A stretch of 64,000 nt of DNA from AWTP1-13 sp963775835 (GTDB taxonomy: Bacteria > Pseudomonadota > Alphaproteobacteria > Rhizobiales > Hyphomicrobiaceae), in the NCBI GenBank assembly GCA_963775835.1, contig CAVZKV010000026.1, positions 186,001-250,000 of the forward strand, in the 5' to 3' direction. Every line of letters begins with the position of its first letter. Position 1 is the stretch's first letter. The notes under the pieces were generated by a model. The model did not search any database, was not told the origin of the DNA, and was given only the letters and a program-made list of their open reading frames with translations. Both the position numbers and the translations under genes were made by a program. Positions 46,131 to 53,816 of this stretch are shown one piece after another.

Positions 46131-47105
46131 ATGGATCGTCCGCTCACCGTTCGCACCTACCTGGACTTTGAGAAACCGATCGCCGAGCTCGAGAGCAAGG
46201 TGGCGGAACTCAGCGCTCTGAGCGTGGAGGATGATGGTTCCGTCTCGATCACCGAGGAGGTGACGAAGCTGCAGCAAAAGGCGCACCAGGCCCTCATCGA
46301 TACCTATGCCAAGCTCACGCCCTGGCAGAAGACGCAGGTTGCGCGCCACCCGGACCGACCGCATTGCTTGGATTACGTCAAGGCCTTGATCGAGGATTTC
46401 ACGCCGCTTGCCGGCGATCGCTACTACGCCGAGGACGCCGCCATCATGGGCGGCATCGGCCGCTTTCGAGGCCGCTCGGTGATGGTGATCGGTCACGAGA
46501 AGGGCTCCGACACGGAGAGCCGCATTCGGCACAACTTCGGCATGGCCCGGCCCGAGGGCTATCGCAAGGCCGTGCGTCTGATGGACCTGGCCGAGCGCTT
46601 CGGCATGCCGGTGGTCACCCTCGTCGACACCGCCGGGGCCTATCCCGGCATCGGCGCGGAGGAGCGCGGTCAGGCCGAGGCCATTGCCCGCTCGACGGAT
46701 CGCTGCCTGTCGCTCGGCGTACCGCTGGTGGCCGTGATCATCGGCGAGGGAGGCTCGGGCGGCGCCGTCGCCATTGCCACCGCCAACCGCGTGATGATGC
46801 TGGAGCACGCCATTTACACGGTGGCCTCGCCGGAAGCCGCCGCATCGATCCTGTGGCGCGATCCCGCACGCGCGATCGATGCCGCTACCAGCATGAAGAT
46901 CACGGCACAGGACCTAAAATCGTTGGGCGTCATCGACGTGATTATCACCGAACCCGTCGGCGGGGCTCACCGGGATACGGTGATGATCTTCAAGCAGACC
47001 GCCGGCGCAATCGCCGGCGCGCTAACGGAATTCTCCGGCATGAGCGCGGACGCCATCCGCGAGCAGCGTCAAGAAAAATTTTTGCAGATTGGGCGCAGCC
47101 TTTAG
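46131..47105 (+). CDS. accA: Acetyl-CoA carboxylase carboxyltransferase subunit alpha
   Basis: A 324-residue subunit of the carboxyltransferase that makes malonyl-CoA, the first step of fatty acid synthesis. YLDFEKPIAELE, HPDRPHCLDYV, NFGMARPEGYRKA, TLVDTAGAYPGIGAEERGQ and IGEGGSGGAVAIATA are the family hallmarks. Length matches. It follows xerD by about 130 bases on the same strand. Confidence 0.97.
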   Translation: MDRPLTVRTYLDFEKPIAELESKVAELSALSVEDDGSVSITEEVTKLQQKAHQALIDTYAKLTPWQKTQVARHPDRPHCLDYVKALIEDFTPLAGDRYYAEDAAIMGGIGRFRGRSVMVIGHEKGSDTESRIRHNFGMARPEGYRKAVRLMDLAERFGMPVVTLVDTAGAYPGIGAEERGQAEAIARSTDRCLSLGVPLVAVIIGEGGSGGAVAIATANRVMMLEHAIYTVASPEAAASILWRDPARAIDAATSMKITAQDLKSLGVIDVIITEPVGGAHRDTVMIFKQTAGAIAGALTEFSGMSADAIREQRQEKFLQIGRSL

Positions 47106-47181
47106 TGGCGTGCTGGCAGCCCAATGCCGGCGCCGGCCTGAGGGCGGGCGCGGTGCCGCCGCTGCGGGGGTTGTGTTCGCG

Positions 47182-47197
47182 TTAACCCCACATTAAC
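47182..47197. promoter_or_regulatory. CtrA box upstream of the L,D-transpeptidase gene
   Basis: TTAA-CCCCACA-TTAAC, an exact CtrA consensus, ending 46 bases before the chosen start of the L,D-transpeptidase gene. A GANTC site (GAATC, 47204-47208), the CcrM methylation target, lies seven bases further on. The pairing of CtrA box and GANTC is typical of cell-cycle-controlled promoters in alphaproteobacteria. Confidence 0.65.
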
Positions 47198-47242
47198 GTT
47201 TACGAATCATTGGTGATCGCCAAACGCCTGGGGCACGTGCGT

Positions 47243-48202
47243 ATGAGTTTGATCATCTCGGGGGCCAGGGCCAAACGCGCTTTGGCGACGCTGCTGGCAT
47301 TTTCCTGTGTGCTGGCCGGTTCTATTCTGGCCGGCTGCATGAAGGTGGAGCTTGTCGGCCCGCACCTGGCGCCGCTGTCGCAAGACACCCTGATGCTGCT
47401 CGGCAAGAAGGGAATGGATCCCCAGGCGCCGATTTTCATCCGCATCTTCAAGGAAGAATCGGAACTCGAAATCTGGAAGCTCAAGAGCGACGGACGCTTC
47501 TATCACTTCAAGACCTACCCGATCTGCAACTGGTCGGGCGAGATTGGCCCCAAACTAAAAGAGGGCGACCGGCAGGCACCGGAAGGGTTCTATTCCGTCA
47601 GCCGCGAACAGATGAACCCCGACTCCAAGTATCACCTGGCGATGAATCTCGGCTACCCCAACGCCTACGATAAGGCGCATGGCCGCACCGGCGAATTCTT
47701 GATGATCCACGGCAAGTGCAAGTCGGCGGGCTGCTACGCCATGACGGATGCCTTGATGGAAGAGATTTATGCCATCGCACGCAACTCTTTCCTTGGCGGC
47801 AATGACACCTTTGAGGTGCACGCCTTCCCGTTCCGGATGACGGAGGCCAATATGGCCCCTCGGCTCAATCACGCCGCCTATCCCTTCTGGAGCACGCTCA
47901 AACAGGCCTACGACTATTTCGAACTGACAAGGCAGTTGCCAACGGTGGCGGTCTGCGATCGCCACTACGTGGTCAACGTGGCCATTCGAGGCGACCTTAA
48001 GCAACTCAATCCCACCGCGGCCTGCCCCGCGTTCCGGCGACCCAAGCCGGATCCCTTCAGATCCAACGGTCGAGATGAGGCCGACGCCGATGTTGGTGCC
48101 AAGGGAAGGCCCACACCTGGCGGCGAGGCCCCGGCGTTGCGGTCGGGATTGACGCGAGGGGCGGTCCCCTGGTCGAGCTTGAGCGTTGCCCCAGCGCGCT
48201 AA
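47243..48202 (+). CDS. Lipoprotein L,D-transpeptidase (YafK-like, YkuD domain)
   Basis: A 319-residue protein with a lipoprotein signal (VLAGSILAGC, lipidated Cys32) and a YkuD-type catalytic motif, MIHGKCKSAGC, with His156 and Cys164 as the likely active pair. It resembles YafK-type enzymes that remodel peptidoglycan links to outer-membrane lipoprotein. The tail after residue 265 is low complexity. Start at MSLIISG; a GTG 33 bases upstream (47210) is in frame. A perfect CtrA box precedes it, so cell-cycle control is likely. Confidence 0.88.
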   Translation: MSLIISGARAKRALATLLAFSCVLAGSILAGCMKVELVGPHLAPLSQDTLMLLGKKGMDPQAPIFIRIFKEESELEIWKLKSDGRFYHFKTYPICNWSGEIGPKLKEGDRQAPEGFYSVSREQMNPDSKYHLAMNLGYPNAYDKAHGRTGEFLMIHGKCKSAGCYAMTDALMEEIYAIARNSFLGGNDTFEVHAFPFRMTEANMAPRLNHAAYPFWSTLKQAYDYFELTRQLPTVAVCDRHYVVNVAIRGDLKQLNPTAACPAFRRPKPDPFRSNGRDEADADVGAKGRPTPGGEAPALRSGLTRGAVPWSSLSVAPAR

Positions 48203-48376
48203 CCCCCGTTGCGCCCAGGCCCCAGGTGGGAGAGCGGCCGCGCTGCTCCCGATCATCATTCACAGAGCATTCATGCGCTGGGCCCGATGATCGGCTGATC
48301 GAGCAAATCAGGCCAAAAGCCGGGAAGTCACGATCTGCTCTGATAGCCTTACAAACTGGAGCACGGAGCTCAAATC

Positions 48377-48604
48377 ATGCACAGGAAACTACTGCTGTCC
48401 CTTGTCGGCGCCGGCGCAGCCGTTGTCATGGCGGTCGGAACGGCACAAGCCGCGCCCGCCTCGAGCGCTGGGGATGTTTTGCGCAGCTACGCCCAAGACC
48501 AGAGCGCCGTCCAAGACGTGCGTTGGCACCGCCGCTGTTACAACCGCTGCTCGTGGCACCGCGGTCATCGGCATTGCCGCCGGGTCTGCAATCGTCGCTG
48601 GTAG
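48377..48604 (+). CDS. Small cationic exported peptide with twin CX3C motif
   Basis: A 75-residue precursor: signal peptide (MHRKLLLSLVGAGAAVVMAVGTAQA) and a mature part of about 50 residues. The last 25 are extremely basic, with four cysteines arranged CX3C-X8-CX3C among Arg, His and Trp. That spacing would allow a disulfide-pinned helical hairpin. GGAGC lies upstream of the ATG and a strong hairpin terminator follows, so it looks like a real independent gene. Function unknown; similar short CRW/HRG-type exported proteins exist in alphaproteobacteria. Confidence 0.6.
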   Translation: MHRKLLLSLVGAGAAVVMAVGTAQAAPASSAGDVLRSYAQDQSAVQDVRWHRRCYNRCSWHRGHRHCRRVCNRRW

Positions 48605-48621
48605 TCGGCGGGACGAGGTCC

Positions 48622-48663
48622 ACAACAGGCCGGCGCGCGCCCCGAGGCGCGCACCGGCCTGTT
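48622..48663. terminator. Strong bidirectional hairpin terminator
   Basis: CAACAGGCCGG-C-GCGCGCC, loop CCGA, then GGCGCGC-A-CCGGCCTGTTG: an 18-pair stem with one mismatch. It lies exactly between two convergent genes, 18 bases after the small cationic peptide gene and 28 bases after the zinc-ribbon gene on the other strand. No long T-tract is present. Confidence 0.7.
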
Positions 48664-48690
48664 GCCCTTAAAGGAGCGTTTGCGGCTCGC

Positions 48691-48997
48691 CTAGACGGGC
48701 GGCGGGCGTTCGAAGACGACCCCACAGCCCCGGCATTGCTCGGGCAGGAATAGTCGCCCATGCGAGCCGAGGCGCAGGCCGCAGCGCGGGCAACGTTCGC
48801 GGAATTGTACCATGGTGGCGGCCACGAGCAGGCCAAGCAGCAAGGCGCCGCACCCAGGCTAGGTTCCCGAACGTCAGCATCGAGACGCCGGCCAGCGCCA
48901 ACAGGGCGATGGCGATGCCGTAGAAGGCGAACATCCGGCCTTGCCAGCGCCAGATGCGGGCGAGTTCGCTGGGCGTGAGCGGCACCGGGTCCGTCAT
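48691..48997 (-). pseudogene. Membrane zinc-ribbon protein, frameshifted
   Basis: The N-terminal frame gives PSELARIWRWQGRMFAFYGIAIALLALAGVSMLTFGNLAW, a cytoplasmic start plus a membrane helix. The remainder is in the next frame: a second helix (CGALLLGLLVAATMV) and a C-terminal CPRC-X17-CRGC zinc ribbon ending FERPPPV. The frames join if one base is removed from the CCC at 48853-48855, giving 101 residues. Its ATG overlaps the stop of the NlpC/P60 gene by four bases, which supports the frame. Probably an intact gene with a sequencing error. Function unknown. Confidence 0.6.
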
Positions 48998-49884
48998 CGC
49001 TGAGGCGTGCTGGCTGCGGGCGCCGGGCGCAACCGCTTTACCGAGCTGATCGGTAGTCCGGCCCGCGCAATGCGCTCCAGCGCGCTCCGCACCGGCTCAA
49101 CAATGGCGGCCATGTGGTGGGCATTGGCGTGGAGCAGCATGAAGCCGTCCGTCATGATGCCGACATGGCCCTGCCAGAACACGAGATCGCCGCGTTCAAG
49201 CCCGTCGAGGATATTGTTGCCTTCGAGGCTTTGGCCGAGCTCGGCCTCCTGCATGTCGCTGTCGCGGGGGCATTGCCCGCCCGCCGCCTGCAAAGCCGTT
49301 TGCAGGAGCCCCGAACAATCGACGCCGAAGCGCGTTCTGCCGCCCCAAAGATAGGGCACGCCGACGAAACGCTCCGCGGCGGAGACGAAATCGGCAACAA
49401 AGCGGTCAGCCTCGGTGATGTGGCGCGTCGGCACGAATGTGCCATCGATGAGCCTTGCAAAGCTGGGCCCTGTTGCGGCGATCGAGAGTAGCGCATTCAT
49501 GCTGAGCGGCATCAGGGGGGCCGCCTTGATATCGGCGGCGGCATAAAGGAACGTTCCAAGCGCCCGCACGCGGTGGGTGGCGGCGTTGACTTGCGGCGAC
49601 AGCGACGCAGCGCGGACGTAGCCGACATAGCCGTCCGAGGCCAGCTGCACCCAGGCCCAATCCTTGGTCTCGTCATAGACCCTGACGCGCTCGCCGTAGA
49701 GAGCCTCCGTCGTCCAATTCTCGCGCGCATCCGGGCGCGCCCTGAGCGGGGTTGCCGGATAGATGACCTGGCGGTCCCAGCCGGGCGAGTAGGTGCGTGC
49801 CTTGACGGTGCCGCGCAGGCCCTCGGCGGCGAGATCTTCGCGATAGGCGTTGCGCCGGGGATCGGGGAGGCCGGCCTCGGGCAT
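48994..49884 (-). CDS. NlpC/P60 (C40) peptidase with SH3-like domains
   Basis: A 296-residue peptidoglycan endopeptidase. The N-terminal half has SH3-like segments (TTEALYGERVRVYDETKDWAWVQLASDGYVGYV). The C-terminal NlpC/P60 domain has Cys in FGVDCSGLLQTAL, His in WQGHVGIM and a third polar residue in LLHANAHH. It cleaves stem peptides in peptidoglycan or its fragments. The start codon overlaps the aminopeptidase stop (TAATG), and the end overlaps the next gene by four bases, so the three genes form a tightly coupled operon. Together they suggest uptake and breakdown of wall peptides. Confidence 0.92.
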   Translation of the reverse strand: MPEAGLPDPRRNAYREDLAAEGLRGTVKARTYSPGWDRQVIYPATPLRARPDARENWTTEALYGERVRVYDETKDWAWVQLASDGYVGYVRAASLSPQVNAATHRVRALGTFLYAAADIKAAPLMPLSMNALLSIAATGPSFARLIDGTFVPTRHITEADRFVADFVSAAERFVGVPYLWGGRTRFGVDCSGLLQTALQAAGGQCPRDSDMQEAELGQSLEGNNILDGLERGDLVFWQGHVGIMTDGFMLLHANAHHMAAIVEPVRSALERIARAGLPISSVKRLRPAPAASTPQR

Positions 49885-51335
49885 TAGCTCTGGCGCCCCG
49901 CAGCATCGCGCCGCAGCAGCTCGAACAGAGCGCGCGCAACCTGCGGCTCGGCACCCTTGGGCCCAAGAGCCCTTGCCGCTGGCCGCCAACCGAAAATGTC
50001 GAAATGCGCAAAAGCGCGCGCCTGTTGCACGAACCGGCGCAGAAACAGCGCGGCCGTGACCGAGCCGGCAAAGGCGCCCTCCGAGACGTTGCTGAGATCG
50101 GCGAGGGCGCTGTCGAGGGTGGACTCATAGCCGCCCCAGAACGGCAGGCGCCAGACGGGATCGCCGACGCCGAGACCGGCCGCGGCGATGTCGGCCGCCA
50201 GCGCGTCATCGTCGGTGTAGAACGGGGGCAGATCAGGTCCGAGCGCGACGCGGGCGGCGCCCGTCAGGGTGGCAAAGCTTGCCATCAGCTCTGGTCGCTC
50301 CTCGTCCCCCAACGCCAGGGCGTCAGCCAGCACCAACCGTCCTTCGGCGTCGGTGTTGCCGATCTCGATGGTTTTGCCCCGCCGGCTCGGCAGGACGTCG
50401 CCGGGGCGAAAGGCGTTGCCGGCGATGCTGTTCTCCGCCGCTGGAATAAGGATGCGCAAGCGCAGGTTGAGCCTCGCCGCCATGAGCATGTGACCCAGCG
50501 CCAGCGCGGTCGCCGCACCGGCCATGTCCTTCTTCATCAGTAGCATGCCGCTGGCGGGCTTGATGTCGAGGCCGCCGGTGTCGAAGCAGATGCCCTTGCC
50601 CACCAGCGTGACCCGCCGGGCCCCGGGCCTTCCCCAGGTAAGGTCGATCAGCCGCGGTGGGCGCGTACTGGCGCGGCCCACGGCGTGGATCATGGGAAAA
50701 TTGCGCGCCAGCAGCTCATCGCCAACAATGCTCGTGAGCTGGGCGCCGTGCCGCTCGGCCAACCTGCGCGCCGCGTCCTCAAGCTCTTGCGGACCAAGAT
50801 CGCCTGCCGGCGTGTTGATCAGATCGCGACCGAGCCACACGCCTTCAAGGATCGACCGGGCCCGGTCGGCCTCGGCGCCGGCCGGCAGGCGCAGCCGGGC
50901 GGGGTCCTCGCCGTCGCCGCCTTTGTAGCGCCGGAAGCGATAGGCGCCGAGCCCCCAGGCGACGGTCGCCAACTCCCGATCCAAGCCGTCGTCGGCCAGG
51001 TGATAGGAGCCGGCCGGCAGCAGGCGCGGCAAATGTCCGATCGCCAGCTCGGGCTTGTCGGGCCAGCCGTTGCGCTCCTCGCCAAGCCACAAAACCGCAC
51101 CGGCCAAGGTGCCATCTGGCCCCGGCACGAGGACGTGCCGCGATCCGCCGCTCCCGCGCATGCCTTGAGCGTCCAGCCACGCCTTTTGCGCCGCACTCAG
51201 GGGGGCTGAGCGCACCCAGTTGACATCGCGGGCCAGCCAGATGGGGAGCGATGGCTCGCGGCTGTCGGCGGGCGTCAGAACACTGTGAAGGCCAAATGAT
51301 TTTTCGTTTGCCGGCATGGATCGTTCGGTGGCCAT
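49884..51335 (-). CDS. M17 leucyl aminopeptidase family protein
   Basis: A 483-residue cytosolic metallo-aminopeptidase. The C-terminal catalytic domain has VGKGICFDTGGLDIKP, MKKDMAGAA and the M17 signature NTDAEGRLVLADAL, which carry the metal ligands. The N-terminal part is divergent from PepA. This shorter-signature type is common beside NlpC/P60 genes in alphaproteobacteria. Start is uncertain: MATERSMP here, or MPANEK 18 bases later. No clear ribosome site. It reads divergently from the GST gene. Confidence 0.92.
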   Translation of the reverse strand: MATERSMPANEKSFGLHSVLTPADSREPSLPIWLARDVNWVRSAPLSAAQKAWLDAQGMRGSGGSRHVLVPGPDGTLAGAVLWLGEERNGWPDKPELAIGHLPRLLPAGSYHLADDGLDRELATVAWGLGAYRFRRYKGGDGEDPARLRLPAGAEADRARSILEGVWLGRDLINTPAGDLGPQELEDAARRLAERHGAQLTSIVGDELLARNFPMIHAVGRASTRPPRLIDLTWGRPGARRVTLVGKGICFDTGGLDIKPASGMLLMKKDMAGAATALALGHMLMAARLNLRLRILIPAAENSIAGNAFRPGDVLPSRRGKTIEIGNTDAEGRLVLADALALGDEERPELMASFATLTGAARVALGPDLPPFYTDDDALAADIAAAGLGVGDPVWRLPFWGGYESTLDSALADLSNVSEGAFAGSVTAALFLRRFVQQARAFAHFDIFGWRPAARALGPKGAEPQVARALFELLRRDAAGRQS

Positions 51336-51410
51336 AGTTGGCGGGGCGCTATTATCATCAGCGTGAGCCGATATGACAATCGGTGTCGGACGGCCCAGAA
51401 GGGAAGAGCC

Positions 51411-52079
51411 ATGGCCTATGCTCTCGTGATCGGCAGCAAGAACGTGTCGAGCTGGAGCCTGCGCCCCTGGCTTGCCCTCGTTGAGGCCGGCATTCCCTTC
51501 CAGGAGATCTTGATCCCCCTGCGCCAGCCCGACACCAAGACCCAGATCCTGCGCTACTCCCCTGCGGGCCACGTGCCGGTGCTGATCGTGGAGGATCGTG
51601 GTGAGCGCCAAGCGATTTGGGACAGTTTGGCGATCCTAGAATTTCTCGCCGAAACCCACCCCGAGGCCGCGCTGTGGCCGACGCAACAAGAGGCGCGCGC
51701 TCACGCTCGGGCCATTTGCGCCGAAATGCATGCGGGCTTTCACGACCTGCGCGAACACTGCGCCATGGACCTGTTGGCGCGCCGGCCGTTGACAAGCCTG
51801 CCGGAGCATGTCGCCGCTAACGTGCGCCGCATCGTCGAGTTGTGGTCGGCAAGCCGGCGGCGCTTTGGCAGCGCCGGCAACTTCCTGTTTGGCGCCTTCA
51901 CGGCGGCCGACGCCATGTACGCGCCGGTTGCTACCCGCTTCCGCACCTATCTGCCCGATCTTACGCCCTACGGCGATGATGGGACGGCGCAGGCCTACCT
52001 CGAGGCCGTCTTCGCCTTGCCGGGCATGGCCCGGTGGGAAGAGGGTGCGCGGCGCGAAGGCGACGGCGAGACGCCCTAG
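51411..52079 (+). CDS. Glutathione S-transferase family protein
   Basis: A 222-residue GST-fold protein. The thioredoxin-like N-terminal domain begins YALVIGSKNVSSWSLRPWLAL, with the serine-rich loop used by several GST classes, and has the cis-proline VPVL and the AIWDSLAILEFLAE glutathione contact. The C-terminal helical domain has the FGAFTAADAMYAPVATRF motif. Substrate unknown. GGGAAGAG precedes the start. Confidence 0.92.
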   Translation: MAYALVIGSKNVSSWSLRPWLALVEAGIPFQEILIPLRQPDTKTQILRYSPAGHVPVLIVEDRGERQAIWDSLAILEFLAETHPEAALWPTQQEARAHARAICAEMHAGFHDLREHCAMDLLARRPLTSLPEHVAANVRRIVELWSASRRRFGSAGNFLFGAFTAADAMYAPVATRFRTYLPDLTPYGDDGTAQAYLEAVFALPGMARWEEGARREGDGETP

Positions 52080-52154
52080 CATTGCGCCAGGCTGATCGGG
52101 TGCCGTTCGGCTTAAGACATCAAGACGTCAAACCCCTCGAGCCCGATTGGCGCG

Positions 52155-52313
52155 TTAAAGCGCTTCGCCAGTGTCGGTATCGCTTTGTTCGTCTGCGCCA
52201 CTCTGCTGGCAGCCTGCGCCGCTTCACCACTGCCGACACCCTCGCCGGCAGCAATGGCGGACCGATGGCGGCGCATCGGCCGAGGCGGTGACGGCAAATG
52301 TGGACTAATGTGA
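52155..52313 (+). pseudogene. Possible remnant of a small lipoprotein gene
   Basis: A plus-strand frame reads LKRFASVGIALFVCATLLAAC followed by AASPLPTPSPAA, a convincing lipoprotein signal with lipobox LAAC, and ends after another 20 residues. No ATG, GTG or TTG start exists in frame upstream; the frame is closed by TAA at 52113. Either the start was lost, another base error lies here, or the match is chance. Other frames through 52100-52479 on both strands have no recognisable product. Confidence 0.25.
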
Positions 52314-52479
52314 AGCGCATGGTCCAGCTCGAGCCCAAACCATTGCCGGTGGTCCCCGCGGCGCTGAAGGCGCAGGCCAGCAGCGATGCCGCCGGCCCCG
52401 AGCGGGTGCCTGGCGCCGGCGCGGAGGCGGCGGCCACCTCGGACTGGGTCACGCGCGTGGTCCCTGATGCGGCCAAAGG

Positions 52480-52831
52480 TCAATCGGAGCCGGCAGCTTC
52501 CCGCAGCGTTGGCAGGGTGAGCAACAGGGTTGTCAGGAACCAAAGGCCAGTCGATAGGGCCGTGCTCCGATTGAGCCCGCGCATGCGCTCGTAGATCGCC
52601 GCCGGGATGCCGCCAAGCAGCAGCGTCATGACGGCGATAAAGATCGAGGTGCGGTAGGGCTGCAGCGGCAGGGGTCCTGCGTGCATCGAGCTGCGCGAAA
52701 AAAGGTAGAGGATCTGGTCGACCGAAATCGTAGATGGGCGAGTAAAGCGAGCCGTTGAAGAGCGCAAGCAGCACGCTGCCGCCCAGCGCCAGGTATCGCA
52801 GCGAGGCCGGCCCGCTCGGTGAAATGCTCAC
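52480..52831 (-). pseudogene. Small membrane protein, frameshifted
   Basis: Frame one (GTG start) gives SGPASLRYLALGGSVLLALFNGSLYSPIYDF, a helix and loop. The next frame gives DQILYLFSRSSMHAGPLPLQPYRTSIFIAVMTLLLGGIPAAIYERM and a further helix pair, ending LREAAGSD. Removing one A from AAA at 52725-52727 joins them into a 116-residue protein with three to four helices. It starts five bases after the YggT-like gene, so the two are probably coupled. Family not recognised. Confidence 0.5.
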
Positions 52832-52836
52832 GGCGA

Positions 52837-53112
52837 TCAACCCAGCCTGAGGCCGGTTGCGGCGATGCCGGCGCGCAGGATGACACGCGCGGCATACAGC
52901 CACGCCACCACAGCAAGCAGCAGCACGGGTGGAGGAACCAGGCGCGGTGTAATGGCCGCGACGGGCGCCACCACCGGCGCCGTCAGCGCGCTGAGCGTGC
53001 GAACGATAAAGCCCTGGCCGATCGGGAACGGCGACAGCAACAGGCGGGCGACGACGAGGTAGGAGGCAGCCGCCAAGAGCATGTCGGGTAGGTGATAGTA
53101 CCAGTTTTTCAT
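52837..53112 (-). CDS. YggT-like small membrane protein
   Basis: A 91-residue protein with two membrane helices flanking a loop with LTAPVVAPVAAITPRLVPP, similar to the YggT family pattern (helix, TxPxxxPxRRxxPP, helix). YggT-type proteins are linked to cell division or turgor in some bacteria, with no firm mechanism. GTGAGG precedes the ATG; an ATG 18 bases upstream is in frame. Confidence 0.5.
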   Translation of the reverse strand: MKNWYYHLPDMLLAAASYLVVARLLLSPFPIGQGFIVRTLSALTAPVVAPVAAITPRLVPPPVLLLAVVAWLYAARVILRAGIAATGLRLG

Positions 53113-53191
53113 CGGCCTCACGTTCGACATCGATTGCCTGTCGCCGGACGCTCCTTGTCCGACAAACACTGCGGGCACGCAAGAGCCGAGC

Positions 53192-53530
53192 TCAGTAGGG
53201 AATTCTCTCCAACACTTCGACCATGAATTGGGCGGCCTGCAGGAGAGCGAGCCGGGTCGCGAGGTTGGCCCGGCGAAATCTTGAGTTGAGCAGGATGAGG
53301 GCACTGCGATAGCCCGGCAGCAGCTTGGCGCCGCTGTTGAGATGGCTCAAGCGGCGCAGGAGCGCTTCGCGATCGGATTCCAAGCGATCAAGCGAGAGCT
53401 TGGTTCGCTTGCTGCTTGCCGACCGGGTGGGTTCGGGGCGCGGCTTTTGCCGTTTGCGCAAGCCGCCAACTGGGTCATCAGTGCGTTGGTTCAAAGGCCG
53501 CTCCAGATGGTCGTGGGCTGTTACAGCCAA
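53192..53530 (-). CDS. Hypothetical protein, doubtful start
   Basis: Up to 112 residues from a TTG codon without a clear ribosome site. The C-terminal 65 residues (LDRLESDREALLRRLSHLNSG... ATRLALLQAAQFMVEVLERIPY) look like a genuine helical protein segment. The N-terminal 40 are basic and low complexity. It precedes the YggT-like gene on the same strand. It may be a fragment. Confidence 0.35.
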   Translation of the reverse strand: MAVTAHDHLERPLNQRTDDPVGGLRKRQKPRPEPTRSASSKRTKLSLDRLESDREALLRRLSHLNSGAKLLPGYRSALILLNSRFRRANLATRLALLQAAQFMVEVLERIPY

Positions 53531-53816
53531 TGCTCAAAGCCCGGTCCTGCGCCGCCAAGCTGCCAAAATATCGCACAATGAACTGCAATATCAACATGGT
53601 AGCGGATCTTTGCAGCGGTCGCGAGGGGCAGATTTGCGCGTCAAAAGGTTGTGAACCCCAGGCACTGTTACCAACAATCCGCATCAGGACGATCGTCCCG
53701 GTCTCGGCTGCACGATCGGTTCCGTTCGCAAGCAGCGCCCGGGCACTCCCCGCGGCCTGCCGCTTGTCTGGTTCTGTCCGCTCCAATAGGCTCGGTCGGC
53801 AGGGACGAGGGGAAAC

